Positions 18,403 to 27,631 of a DNA stretch of 64,000 nucleotides are shown piece after piece. A program made the translations under genes and the position numbers. The notes beneath the pieces were generated by a model. That model was given only the letters and a program-made list of their open reading frames with translations. It made no database searches and was not told where the DNA came from. Position 1 is the first letter of the stretch. Each line of letters begins with the position of its first letter. Source of the DNA: Pseudomonadota bacterium. GTDB lineage: Bacteria; Pseudomonadota; Gammaproteobacteria; Burkholderiales; Rhodocyclaceae. Location: contig JAGTRY010000007.1 of assembly GCA_018262235.1 (NCBI GenBank), forward strand, positions 1-64,000. The letters are read 5' to 3'.

Positions 18403-19386
18403 TCATACGCGAACGGCCGTAATGACGGATGCGATGAAACCCGTGGGCAACACATGCAGCAGGAAGCGCCGCATGAACTCGTCGGCCGAGAGGCGCATGC
18501 ACTTCTGCCGCGTCCGTCCCTTGGCCCTGTATTCTTTCCAACGGAACGTCACTTCGTGCGCATCCAGCGCAATGAGTCGGGAGTTTGAAATCGCCACCCG
18601 GTGGGTGTAACGGGACAGGTAGGCCAGCACCGCCTCGGGCCCGGCAAACGGGCGCTTGGCATACACCACCCATTCGCAGACACGCAGTGGAGCCAGCCAG
18701 TTCGCAAAGGCCTGCGCCTCGGCCAGTGCAGCATGCTCGCCGAAGAACTGCAGCAACCCGTCGTGATGCGCCTGCTCCAAGGCCTCCAGAAACAGGCGCC
18801 GGAACAGGCGTGAGAGCACCCGCACCGGCAAGAAGAAGCCCGGCCGACAGGCCCACCCAGCGCGTCCCATCCAGTGACAGACCGTCCCCCGGCACCACCC
18901 CATGCACGTGCGGATGATGAGTCAGTGTCGAGCCCCATACAGTACCAAGCTCAACCCGATGTGCGCGCCCAGATGGCGTGGATCGGCTGCGATGGTTTGC
19001 AGCGTCTGCGCAGTGATCTCGAACAGCAGCCGATAGATCACTGCCTTGTTGGTATAGGCCAGTACGCTGATCGGTGCGGGCAGGGTGAACACGACGTGGT
19101 AATACGGCACCGGCAACAAATCCACTTGCCACGCTTCGAGCCAAAGTTGTGCCGCGCGTGCCTGGCACTTCGGGCAATACCGGTTACGGCAGGAATTGTA
19201 GGCAACCTCGGTGGCTTCGCAGTCCGGACAGCGCAAGACGTGTCCCCCCAGTGCCACAGTGCGGCACCGCTCAATAGCCGTCATGACCTTGAGCTGCGCC
19301 AGACTCAGGTGACCGCGTTGGGCACGCCGCCACTCGGGCCCATGCGCACGGAAGATGTCGGCGACCTCCAGTGAGGTGCGCCCCAT
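18403..19386 (-). pseudogene. IS91-family transposase with two frameshifts
   Basis: The N-terminal part (19386 to about 18940) has the zinc-binding region (LRCPDCEATE, CRNRYCPKCQ) and runs to LVLYGARH then a stop at 18922. The family sequence continues in another frame as W-G-S-T-L-T-H-H-P-H-V-H-G-V-V-P, then returns to the original frame at CRPGFFLPVRVLSRLFRRLF. Comparing the frames, about 4 bp are missing near 18937 and one extra C (minus strand) is present near 18850. The C-terminal part, including YLSRYTHRVAISNSRL, is intact to the stop. The HPH(V/L)H motif needed for rolling-circle transposition is therefore out of frame, and the protein is probably inactive. Confidence 0.85.
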
Positions 19387-19395
19387 GGGCGTGCG

Positions 19396-20274
19396 CTACG
19401 CCGGGTGTAAGCGCTCCAGGGGACTAATCACCTCGCGCAGCAGGTCGGTGGCGACCTGCGCATACAAGGCGGTGGTTTCAAGTTTCTTGTGTCCGAGCAG
19501 AACCTGGATGATGCGGATATCAACCTTCTGCTCAAGCAGATGGGTAGCAAAGCTATGGCGCAGCGTGTGCATGGTAACGCGCTTGTCGATACCCGCCGCC
19601 TCAGCCGCTGCATGGACGGCGCGATTGAGCTGCCGGGTGCTGAGCGCCTCAACCGGATTCAGCCCGGGGAAGAGCCAGCCCCCTTCGAGCATCTTGCCTT
19701 GGGCATGCGCCACGCGCCACCACACGCGCAGCCGCTCCAGCAGCACTGGCGGGAGCATGGCATAGCGATCCTTGAGGCCTTTGCCTTGTTCGATGCGCAA
19801 GGTCATGCGCTGACTGTCGATGTCGCCCACCTTGAGCGCGACCACTTCACTGACGCGCAGGCCCGCACCATAGGCCACCGCGAGCGCGGTCTGGTGCTTC
19901 AGGTTGCTCGCCGCCGCAATCAGGCGTGCCACCTCCTCAGGGCTGAGCACGACGGGCAAAATGCGTGGGACGCGCACGTAGGGAATCCGGGCCATCAGCT
20001 CGCCGCGATCAAGCGTGACGTCGAAGAAAAACCTCAGTCCCGTAATCGCTGCGTTCAGCGAGATCGGTGAGGTGCCTTGGTCAACCAGATAAAGTTGGTA
20101 ATTGCGCAGATCCTCCACGCTGGCGGTGTCCGGCGAGCGCCCCAGATAGCGGGCAAATTGCCGGACGGCACGCAGGTAGTGGCTTTGCGTCTTGGGGGCC
20201 AGCTTGCGTGCCCGCATGTCATCGAGCATGCGTTGGCGAAGCGGGGAGATGGGACGAGCAGCGTTTGAATCCAT
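19396..20274 (-). CDS. Tyrosine recombinase of the IS91-like element
   Basis: The 292-residue site-specific recombinase has an N-terminal SAM-like core-binding domain (residues 10-95, TQSHYLRAVRQFARYLG) and a catalytic domain with the full active site: Arg140 (GAGLRVSEV), Lys165, His236-x-x-Arg239 (HTLRHSFATHLLE), His262 (LGHKKLETT) and Tyr271. No frameshift is seen. Such integrases accompany a subset of IS91 transposases; whether they resolve or integrate circular intermediates is not known to me. It is read first, with the transposase 9 bp downstream. Confidence 0.92.
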   Translation of the reverse strand: MDSNAARPISPLRQRMLDDMRARKLAPKTQSHYLRAVRQFARYLGRSPDTASVEDLRNYQLYLVDQGTSPISLNAAITGLRFFFDVTLDRGELMARIPYVRVPRILPVVLSPEEVARLIAAASNLKHQTALAVAYGAGLRVSEVVALKVGDIDSQRMTLRIEQGKGLKDRYAMLPPVLLERLRVWWRVAHAQGKMLEGGWLFPGLNPVEALSTRQLNRAVHAAAEAAGIDKRVTMHTLRHSFATHLLEQKVDIRIIQVLLGHKKLETTALYAQVATDLLREVISPLERLHPA

Positions 20275-20460
20275 GATCGGCTCCTGATGAAAACGAGGCG
20301 GATTGCCTCAGTCCTCAACATAGGAACCGCATGCCTTAATCGTTCAAGAAACACCCCGCCGTGATTGAGCCCACCCTTACCGCGCGAGCGGTTTAGTCTC
20401 AGGGGCGATAGCAGCGGTGCACATCAAAGCCGCACCGAAATCAAATCCCGAGTAAGGCAA

Positions 20461-22092
20461 TCATGCGCCAGATGATGCCGCCACCATGCTCAACGCTACC
20501 GCCTCAGCGACTTCGATGCCGTCCACTGCGGCCGACAAGATGCCTCCAGCATAACTCGCACCTTCCCCTGCCGGGTACAGGCCTCGCGTATTGAGGCTCT
20601 GGTAATCCGGCCCGCGCTTGATGCGGATCGGCGAGGAGGTACGTGTTTCGACACCGGTCAGCACCGCGTCCGGCATGTCGTACCCCCGGATCTGGCGGGA
20701 CAGTGCCGGAATGGCCTCGCGCAATGCGGTGATTGCGTAATCCGGCAGGGCGGTGGAGAGATCGGTAAGCGTCACGCCCGGCTTGTAGGAAGGTTCCACC
20801 ACGCCGAGCCTGGTTGACGGCCGGCCAGCCAGAAAATCGCCGACCAGTTGCGCGGGCGCGTTGTAATTGCGCCCGCCCAGCTCGAAAGCGCGGCTTTCCC
20901 AGTGACGCTGGAAGTCCATGCCCGCCAGCGGATTCTCGGGATAGCCAGGAAAATCCTCGGGATTGATGCCGACAACGATACCCGCGTTCGCATTGCGTTC
21001 GTTGCGCGAATACTGGCTCATGCCATTGGTGACCACGCGCCCCTCTTCCGAAGTAGCCGCCACCACAGTACCGCCCGGACACATGCAGAAGGAATAGACG
21101 GAACGGCCGTTCTTGCAATGATGCACCAGCTTGTAATCGGCCGCACCCAGGATCGGATGACCGGCTGCCGCACCGTAACGACACGCGTCGATCAGGCTTT
21201 GCGGATGCTCGATGCGGAAACCGATGGAGAACGGCTTGGCCTCGATATACACGCCGCGTGCGTGCAGCATCTGGAAAGTGTCGCGGGCACTGTGGCCCAC
21301 GGCCAGTACCACATGGCGACTGGCGATGAACTCACTTCCCTGAGCGCCATTCACCTGCACGCCACGCACCGCGCCGTCTTCAATGACAATATCCTCAACG
21401 CGACTCTCGAAACGGATCTCGCCGCCCAGCGCGATAATCTCGGCGCGCATCTTCTCGACCATGCCGACCAGACGGAAAGTGCCGATGTGCGGGCGGTTGA
21501 TCCACAGGATTTCTTCCGGCGCACCGGCTTTCACGAATTCCGCCAGCACCTTGCGGCCAAGAAAGCGCGGATCCTTGATCTGGCTGTAGAGCTTGCCATC
21601 CGAGAAGGTGCCCGCCCCGCCCTCGCCGAACTGCACATTGGATTCTGGATTGAGCGTGCTCTTGCGCCACAGGCCCCAGGTATCCTGGGTACGTTCGCGT
21701 ACCGACTTGCCGCGCTCCAGCACAATCGGCTTGAAGCCCATCTGCGCCAGGGTCAGCGCGGCAAGAATGCCACAGGGGCCGAAACCGATGATGACCGGCC
21801 GTTCGCTCAAGCCAGCGGGCGCCTGCGTCACAAAGCGGTAGCGCATGTCCGGCGTCGGGCCGACATGCGGCACGCCCTCCAGGCGCTGGATCACGTCAGC
21901 CTCGTCGCGCAGTTCCACATCCACCGAGTAGACCAGCAGGATCGCGTTCTTCTTGCGCGCATCCGGGCTGCGCTTGAACACATCAAAACGCAGCAGTGCA
22001 TCCTCCGCAATGCCAAGGCGGGCAAGAATCGCCTCATGCAGCGCGTGTTCGGGATGGTCGATGGGAAGCTTGATTTCAGTGAGGCGAAGCAT
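20461..22092 (-). CDS. COG2509-type FAD-dependent dehydrogenase
   Basis: The 543-residue protein has an N-terminal domain of about 100 residues rich in charged residues (LRFDVFKRSPDARKKNAILLVYSVDVEL), then a dinucleotide-binding motif GFGPCGILAALTLAQMG, the VQFGEGGAGTFSDGKL stretch and a second FAD-contact GLYPAGEGASYAGGI near the C-terminus. These match an uncharacterised flavoprotein family often annotated as NAD(P)/FAD-dependent oxidoreductase. Substrate is unknown. The start at 22092 (MLRLTEIKLPI) fits the family; an ATG 15 codons earlier adds an unrelated segment. It follows the IS91-like element on the same strand and lies alone. Confidence 0.88.
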   Translation of the reverse strand: MLRLTEIKLPIDHPEHALHEAILARLGIAEDALLRFDVFKRSPDARKKNAILLVYSVDVELRDEADVIQRLEGVPHVGPTPDMRYRFVTQAPAGLSERPVIIGFGPCGILAALTLAQMGFKPIVLERGKSVRERTQDTWGLWRKSTLNPESNVQFGEGGAGTFSDGKLYSQIKDPRFLGRKVLAEFVKAGAPEEILWINRPHIGTFRLVGMVEKMRAEIIALGGEIRFESRVEDIVIEDGAVRGVQVNGAQGSEFIASRHVVLAVGHSARDTFQMLHARGVYIEAKPFSIGFRIEHPQSLIDACRYGAAAGHPILGAADYKLVHHCKNGRSVYSFCMCPGGTVVAATSEEGRVVTNGMSQYSRNERNANAGIVVGINPEDFPGYPENPLAGMDFQRHWESRAFELGGRNYNAPAQLVGDFLAGRPSTRLGVVEPSYKPGVTLTDLSTALPDYAITALREAIPALSRQIRGYDMPDAVLTGVETRTSSPIRIKRGPDYQSLNTRGLYPAGEGASYAGGILSAAVDGIEVAEAVALSMVAASSGA

Positions 22093-22350
22093 GCTGGGAA
22101 CTCGGGGGTAGTGAACAAGGCGGCCAACCCGGGCCAATGCCGGAACCGGCGCCTATGTTAACAGAGCCGCCCCGATCCCGCCGCAGGAAAGGATTGCCAC
22201 AAACAAGACATCCCCCGCACCGGGCACGGCGAGACGCTAGCCGTCATCCACGAAAGACGCAGGAAGCGCCCAGGAACGCTCGAAGCGCAACGCAGGGGCC
22301 ACAAGACCGTGGCGGGAGACAAAGCCTCCGGTGCAATGCCGTTGTCCTTA

Positions 22351-24645
22351 TCAAGGACTCAGCGGATCGAATTTCTGCCCATTGACGAGTACGGCCGCAT
22401 CCTCCGGCATCGGGGTGTGACCGCTGCGCAGCAGACGCTGGCCCTTGGTCACATCAGCCTGCAAGCGCAGATCCGTGCCCAACCCTTGCAGTGCGGCATC
22501 CAGAATTCCCGCCCGCAGCGTTGCCGTGCCTTTCGCGCCCAGCACTTGCCGGCGCAAGCCTGCATACGCCGCCTCGCTGGCAACACCATCCTTCGCGTAG
22601 GCCCACATCGCCAGCGATGCACGCTGATCACTGCGCACGGCAGAATGGCTGGCGGTCAAGCGCAGGGCACGGTACGCGAGTCCATCGTTATGCAGCGTGA
22701 ATCCTGTCGGAGCGCCCTGCACGTCCCAGGCACCGAGCAAGCGCAAGGCCGCCACGGCATCTTCGCGCCGCACGAAAAGGGTGCTGCCTGCCGGCAGAGC
22801 CAGGCTTTGCGGCACGAAACTGCGGAAATCAAAGCCTCCCAGCAGACGCACCGCGCCAGACGCCGCGGGAAGTTCCTCGAAGCGCAGATCATTGATACGC
22901 ACATCCGTGCGGTTCGTGCTCGTCGAATACAGCCAGGCCTTGCACCACACAGCGCCCGGCGGCGCCTGCAGACTCAGCGCACGCGCAGTAAAGGCGGCCT
23001 GCCCGCCACTCACCTTCACGGCATGCTCGCCCCCGATCAGGCGCTTGGCTGCATCCAGATAGTTCAGATACAGAAACACCTCACCGCCCTGCAGGCTGGC
23101 ACTGAGCCGATAGGTGTTGCCCGCCTGCACCGGGAAGACCTGCGACACGCCGACGCCGAGCTTGTCGTCGAGATCGCGGATATGCAGTTCCGGCCGGCCA
23201 TCGCGTTCCTGCACATCGATGAAAGTGCTCTGCTGGTTCGGGCCGAAGTCGTACAGCCAGCGACTGCTTGCAGTGAACAGATCCAGCTTGCGCTCATCCA
23301 GCCAGTATTCGGCGTCGGCCGGCAGGGTCAGGACGGATTCAAGTGCACTCAGCTCGGGATTGGCATCCTGTACCGAAGCGAGGAACAACACTTCATTGTC
23401 ATGCTGCACGCTGGAGAGAAAGGGGCGCAGGTGCAAGGCCTTCATGTGGCCGGAGCCGGCTTCCAGGGTCTTGTTCTGGCCGTAGTAGTCACGCCGCCCA
23501 TCCATGAAGAAATTGATGATGGGCACATCCTGACCATGCCCCAGATTGATCACCAGCGGCGCATTGTCGTGACCAGCCGGATAGCCGGCGTCATTCGAGG
23601 CAATGCTGAAGTTCCGGCCCAGATAATGCGTATGGACTTTTTCAGGTGTATTGCCCCAGCGTGCCGAAACCAGGCGGGGGAACGGCCCCTGCAACCAGGC
23701 ACTTGCTGCCTGCGGGGGCGGCGCCCAGGCATAGACATCATAGGGACCTCCCGACGAAGAAGCTTCTGCCAGGGAAGCCGCACCGCCGATCCAGCCTGTC
23801 CGTGCCGCCCAGCGATTGACCCCGCCGACATTGAAGAGGCGGTTGTAATCGCGGCTATGGGTGCCTCCCAGACGCTCGCCCGGCGCATACCAGTTCAAGG
23901 CAATGTCATGCCAGATCCAGTCGAGCGCAGCACGGGCCAGGCGTCTCGCCTCGGCATTGCGCGAGAGGTTGCAGATCAGCGCCAGACTCTCCAGATCGAC
24001 GTCATAGTAGCTCGGGCTGAGATATTCGTTGATGCCGGTCCGCTGCGTATAGGCCAGCCAGTCCGCCAGCATCTTGTAGCCTTGCTGCGCCAGGGCCTCA
24101 TCCTGCAGGCCTTCGCCCAACGCGATGAGATTCCAGGTTTTCATCAGCCAGATGTTGGTATAGCTGATCGCTACGCTGTGCCGCGTAATGCCGGTCCTGG
24201 CCAGTTCCAGCACGCGCAGCAGGGATTCACGCTGGGCCACGGTCAGACGATCGGCATACAGCAGCCAGAGCAGTGCGGCACGGCGGGTCACGAATTCGAT
24301 GCCATTGCGATCCACGATACGCGCATCGCCCTGATACCAGCGGATGTTGCCGTAGGTCTTGCTGGCCGGATCCGTATCCTGCATGGGCGGCAGCGCTGCA
24401 AGCATGTTGCTGATCTGGCCTGGATCCCCCTTGACGGCCACCGCGTCCAGCACCAGCCCCACGACATCGATGGAGGTCATGCGCTCACGCAATTGCCCCT
24501 GTGCAAACAGGCGGGCATAACGCGCTTCGACCGCGGCACGCAACACCGGTTGCGCCACGAAATCGGCCTGCCCGCGCGTAACAGGCGCCTGTGCCAGAAC
24601 GCTCCCGGTCAACAGCAACCAGCCCAAAATCCACAGCCCACGCAT
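22351..24645 (-). CDS. Large secreted protein, possible polysaccharide-lyase-like toroid; function unknown
   Basis: The 764-residue protein has a clear signal peptide (LWILGWLLLTGSVLAQ) and a good GAGGAG 7 bp before the start. Residues 20-330 are helix-rich with motifs such as NEYLSPSYYDVDLESLALI and GGTHSRDYNRLF, recalling the (alpha/alpha) toroid of alginate lyases and heparinases. The rest is beta-rich, with a carbohydrate-binding-like section (DTDVRINDLRFEEL type, residues 550-640). I cannot place it in a named family, and the similarity is one of general pattern only. Export and fold suggest action on an extracellular polysaccharide. It is monocistronic, between the flavoprotein gene and the 215-bp repeat array. 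Confidence 0.75.
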   Translation of the reverse strand: MRGLWILGWLLLTGSVLAQAPVTRGQADFVAQPVLRAAVEARYARLFAQGQLRERMTSIDVVGLVLDAVAVKGDPGQISNMLAALPPMQDTDPASKTYGNIRWYQGDARIVDRNGIEFVTRRAALLWLLYADRLTVAQRESLLRVLELARTGITRHSVAISYTNIWLMKTWNLIALGEGLQDEALAQQGYKMLADWLAYTQRTGINEYLSPSYYDVDLESLALICNLSRNAEARRLARAALDWIWHDIALNWYAPGERLGGTHSRDYNRLFNVGGVNRWAARTGWIGGAASLAEASSSGGPYDVYAWAPPPQAASAWLQGPFPRLVSARWGNTPEKVHTHYLGRNFSIASNDAGYPAGHDNAPLVINLGHGQDVPIINFFMDGRRDYYGQNKTLEAGSGHMKALHLRPFLSSVQHDNEVLFLASVQDANPELSALESVLTLPADAEYWLDERKLDLFTASSRWLYDFGPNQQSTFIDVQERDGRPELHIRDLDDKLGVGVSQVFPVQAGNTYRLSASLQGGEVFLYLNYLDAAKRLIGGEHAVKVSGGQAAFTARALSLQAPPGAVWCKAWLYSTSTNRTDVRINDLRFEELPAASGAVRLLGGFDFRSFVPQSLALPAGSTLFVRREDAVAALRLLGAWDVQGAPTGFTLHNDGLAYRALRLTASHSAVRSDQRASLAMWAYAKDGVASEAAYAGLRRQVLGAKGTATLRAGILDAALQGLGTDLRLQADVTKGQRLLRSGHTPMPEDAAVLVNGQKFDPLSP

Positions 24646-25555
24646 GGCACGCTCCTCTTTTCCGCACAGAGTCGTTCACGGTAGCTGAAAACTGCAAAAG
24701 TCAACGAAAGCAGACCGATTTCATGAAAATGACACATCTGTGCAATTTTTGAGCAACACACTTTTTTTCTTTTTGCTCAAGCACTTGTACCACTTTGCGG
24801 AAAATCATCCACAGGCTTCTCCACGTTTTCTGTGGACAGACTGCGCGTGCACCGTATGGAGAGGAAAACTATCTGTCCTGAACGCTGCTTCGCGTCTTGA
24901 CAGTTTCCCCCTGAAATGCCCCTGGCTCATCCCGGCCGCCTCTGCGGGGGTTCTGCTCCATTTTTGCGCATCTGCGGGTTTTCCCTAGGCATCAGACACT
25001 TGCCTCACTTATCCGGCACTCATCCACAGGGTTCTCCACGCTTTCTGTGGACGCCGCCGGACTTGTGGAAAAATCCGGGCCGTTTTTTCCATCCAAAAGC
25101 CCTTTCACGGCTTGACAGAATTTCCCGCGCATGCCGCGAAGACCCGCATCCATGGCCGATCTCCACAATGCTCACTTCTTGATCAAAGAGATTTTCTGCT
25201 ACCCCGTCAAGCACTTGCCCCACTTATCCGGCACTCATCCACAGACTTCTCCACGCTTTGTGTGGATGAATGCAGCCTTGTGGAAAAATCCGGGCCGTTT
25301 TTTCCATCCAAAAGCCCTTTCATGGCTTGACAGATTTTCCTGCGCATGCCGCGAAGACCCGCATCCATGGCCGATCTCCGCATTGCTCACTTCTTGATCA
25401 GGGGAATTTTCCACTAGTCCGTCAAGCACTTGCCCTACTTATCCGGCACTCATCCACAGGCTTCTCCACGCTTTGTGTGGATGAATGCATCGCAAGGCTT
25501 GGCGAAGCCCGCGCACACGGGTAGGCTCGCGTCCATTCTGCTGCACTGCCCCTGC
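24646..25555. other. 910-bp intergenic region holding the 215-bp repeats
   Basis: Apart from the tandem array, the first 135 bp are AT-rich (T7 run at about 24762) and could hold the promoter of the secreted-protein gene on the minus strand. The last 65 bp before the MFS gene contain no clear ribosome-binding site. No protein-coding gene is supported. Confidence 0.7.
24781..25490. repeat. Four-unit tandem array, 215-bp period, noncoding
   Basis: Four units begin at GCACTTG-like positions 24781, 24996, 25211 and 25426, exactly 215 bp apart. TCATCCACA occurs at 24805, 25020, 25235 and 25450, and the facing TGTGGA at 24831, 25046, 25261 and 25476, each 215 bp apart. Units 2 and 3 are nearly identical; unit 1 is diverged in its second half and unit 4 is cut off after about 65 bp. 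TCATCCACA is one mismatch from the DnaA box TTATCCACA. As 215 is not a multiple of three, the open frames in it are not conserved between units, so the array is not coding. Confidence 0.9.
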
Positions 25556-26716
25556 ATGTCGACCTCTGCTTCCCCGCCCCGTGCTGCCCGCCTTGCCACC
25601 CAGGCGCACTTCTTCGTCAACGGCATGCTGTTTGCCACCTGGGGCGTACATGTCCCCACGGTCAGGCAGCAATTCGGCCTCAGCGAAGCCAGCCTTTCCT
25701 GGTTGATGCTGGCGGTCTGCATCGGTGCGCTGATTTCGCTCACCCAGGTCGGTGGCTGGGTCGCCCGTCACGGTGCGAGACAGGTCGTCCTCCTTGGCGG
25801 TTTGCTGATTGCATTGCCGCTCGCCTGGTTGCTGTGGGTTCCCGCTTATGCCATGTTGCTGGCAAGCCTGTTCCTGTTCGGTCTGGCCAGCGGCGCCTTC
25901 GATGTCGCCATGAATGCCGAGGCTGTCGCAGTCGAACAGGCATACGGGCGCCCCATCATGTCTTCCTTCCACGGTTTCTTCAGTCTGGGTGGGCTGACCG
26001 GTGCGCTGCTCGGCAGCCTGGCAGCCGCCACCCACACGGTCCCCTGGCTGCATCTGGGCGGCAGTGCCCTGATCGGCTTCGCGATGGTCTGGCTGGCCAG
26101 CCAACACATGCTGCCGCTGCCCGCCGCATCTGCCACGAATGAAGATCAAGCGGGCTTTCGCCTGCCACATGGCACCATCCTGCTGCTGGGTCTGCTCGCC
26201 GCACTGGGCCTGATCGGCGAAGGTGCGATGTATGACTGGAGTACGCTCTACATGGTCAAGGAACTCGACAGCCCACAACAGATTGCCGCGCTCGGTTATG
26301 GCGCGTTTTCCGGCGCGATGGCGGCAGGCCGCTTCGGGGGCGACTGGCTGCGTGGCAGGCTGGGGGCAGCACGCACCCTGAGCCTGTCGGCCTGGATTGC
26401 GGCAGTGGCCATGAGCGCCACGCTGGCTATCGGCCACCCGCTGGCGGCACTGCCCGGCTTCGCCCTGGTCGGCCTTGGCTTTTCGAACATGATCCCGGTA
26501 CTCTTCTCCGCTGCGGCCAAGGTGCCAGGCGTCACCGCAGCCCATGGCATCGCCGGGGTTTCCGGCGTCGGTTATCTGGGCTTCATGCTCGGCCCACCGT
26601 TGATCGGCGCCATCGCGCATGCCACCCGCCTGTCCATCGCCTTGCTGGTCGTCGCGGTCTTTTCCGCGATAGCCGCCCTGCTGACCCACCGCGCCCTGCG
26701 TGCTGCCAGCCGTTGA
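25556..26716 (+). CDS. MFS transporter, YbjJ-like
   Basis: The 386-residue protein has about twelve hydrophobic segments. Its start, THFF/AHFFVNGMLFATWGVHVPTV, the early GGWVARHGARQVVLLGG loop between helices 2 and 3 and the AMNAEAVAVEQAYGRPIMSSFHGFFSLGG motif match the YbjJ/FucP-like branch of the major facilitator superfamily. The substrate is unknown; relatives are presumed sugar or drug carriers. The ATG at 25556 precedes the first conserved helix; earlier in-frame codons fall inside the 215-bp repeat and are rejected. The spermidine-synthase-like gene follows after 36 bp and is probably co-transcribed. Confidence 0.88.
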   Translation: MSTSASPPRAARLATQAHFFVNGMLFATWGVHVPTVRQQFGLSEASLSWLMLAVCIGALISLTQVGGWVARHGARQVVLLGGLLIALPLAWLLWVPAYAMLLASLFLFGLASGAFDVAMNAEAVAVEQAYGRPIMSSFHGFFSLGGLTGALLGSLAAATHTVPWLHLGGSALIGFAMVWLASQHMLPLPAASATNEDQAGFRLPHGTILLLGLLAALGLIGEGAMYDWSTLYMVKELDSPQQIAALGYGAFSGAMAAGRFGGDWLRGRLGAARTLSLSAWIAAVAMSATLAIGHPLAALPGFALVGLGFSNMIPVLFSAAAKVPGVTAAHGIAGVSGVGYLGFMLGPPLIGAIAHATRLSIALLVVAVFSAIAALLTHRALRAASR

Positions 26717-26752
26717 AAACCATTGTCATCCATCCACGAACGAGCCCTTGCC

Positions 26753-27523
26753 ATGAACCATTCCTCCATCGACATCAGCGAAGAAGCCGGCATCCGTTAC
26801 CTGCATTTCGGTTCGGAATGGGTCCAGGGGGCGATGCGCATCCGCCGCCCCATTGATCTTGAACTCGAGTACACCCGCGAGATGATGTTCGGCCTGCTCT
26901 TGCGGGGTGGGTTCGGCGCCGATGCGAAGTGGCCCAAGCGCATCCTGCTGATCGGCCTGGGTGCGGGTTCGCTGACCAAGTTCTGCTACTGGAAGCTGCC
27001 ACAGGCCCGCGTGACCACCGTGGAGATCAGCGAGGCGGTATGGGCTGCAGCCAGTTTCCACTTCAAGCTGCCGGCGGAAGACGCGCGCCTGCGCATCGTG
27101 ATCGAGGATGGCGTGGATTTCGTCAGCCAGCCCGGCCCCGGCTATGACTACATCCTGATCGATGGCTATGACGAAGACGCCAAGGTCGGGCTCCTCGACA
27201 GCCTGCCCTTCTACCAGGCCTGCTGGGCACGCCTGAACGAAGGCGGGGTGCTGGCGACCAATCTGTTTGGCCGCTCGCGCCAATACGGGCCACCGCTCAA
27301 GCGGCTTTCCGAAGCCTTTGAAGGCCGCACGCTGGCGCTGCCCCAATGTGCGAGCGGCAATGTCATCGCCCTGGCCACGCGTGGTACGGCCATCCAGGTG
27401 CCCCTGACTATGCTGCATACGCGTGCCGTCGCACTCAAATCAGCCACCGGGCTGGACCTGCGCAGCACGCTCAAACGCTTCACCAAGACGGGGACACTGA
27501 AAGACGAAATCCTGGTGTTGTAA
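26753..27523 (+). CDS. Spermidine-synthase-like protein (polyamine aminopropyltransferase fold)
   Basis: The 256-residue protein has the Rossmann motifs of spermidine synthases: LLIGLGAGSLTKF (about residue 64), VTTVEISEAVW (acidic residue contacting the nucleotide), IEDGVDFV and DYILIDGYD. It lacks the full N-terminal beta-domain, so it belongs to the short spermidine-synthase-like group whose true substrate is often unknown; aminopropyl transfer from decarboxylated S-adenosylmethionine to putrescine is the reference reaction. The ATG at 26753 is used; a TTG ten codons earlier is less likely. Its presence 9 kb from the putrescine-forming operon is suggestive but proves no link. Confidence 0.82.
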   Translation: MNHSSIDISEEAGIRYLHFGSEWVQGAMRIRRPIDLELEYTREMMFGLLLRGGFGADAKWPKRILLIGLGAGSLTKFCYWKLPQARVTTVEISEAVWAAASFHFKLPAEDARLRIVIEDGVDFVSQPGPGYDYILIDGYDEDAKVGLLDSLPFYQACWARLNEGGVLATNLFGRSRQYGPPLKRLSEAFEGRTLALPQCASGNVIALATRGTAIQVPLTMLHTRAVALKSATGLDLRSTLKRFTKTGTLKDEILVL

Positions 27524-27631
27524 TCACGCGTATTCTTATAAGCAATTCAATTTTTATTCGTTCCCTTGATAAGCACCGCGCCCTACATTGGATCCGTCTC
27601 CTGACCCCAAAATCCTGAAAGGGCGCTGTTC

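Larger units (their letters stand above)
18350..20400 (-). mobile_element. IS91-like element with tyrosine recombinase, transposase degraded
   Basis: A tyrosine recombinase gene is followed 9 bp later by an IS91-type Y2/zinc-ribbon transposase, the arrangement of the IS91 subgroup carrying an accessory integrase. IS91 elements move by rolling circle and have no terminal inverted repeats, so the ends given are approximate. A GTTCAAG sequence at about 20341-20347 fits the target preference (GTTC/CAAG) and could mark one end. An 11-bp direct repeat GCGAACGGCCG occurs at 18362-18372 and 18409-18419. The element lies directly upstream of the agmatine operon. Confidence 0.75.

Noticed and set aside
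22309..24684. A 791-codon open frame on the plus strand opposite the secreted protein
   Set aside because: It lacks a start signal and recognisable motifs; the minus-strand gene has a signal peptide and GAGGAG, and the high GC explains the open antisense frame.
24781..25490. Could the tandem array be CRISPR?
   Set aside because: Units are 215 bp and similar throughout, with no short repeats alternating with unique spacers, and no cas genes are near.
24740..25524. Small open frames within the 215-bp repeats
   Set aside because: The period is not a multiple of three, so the frame shifts between units and the peptides are not conserved.
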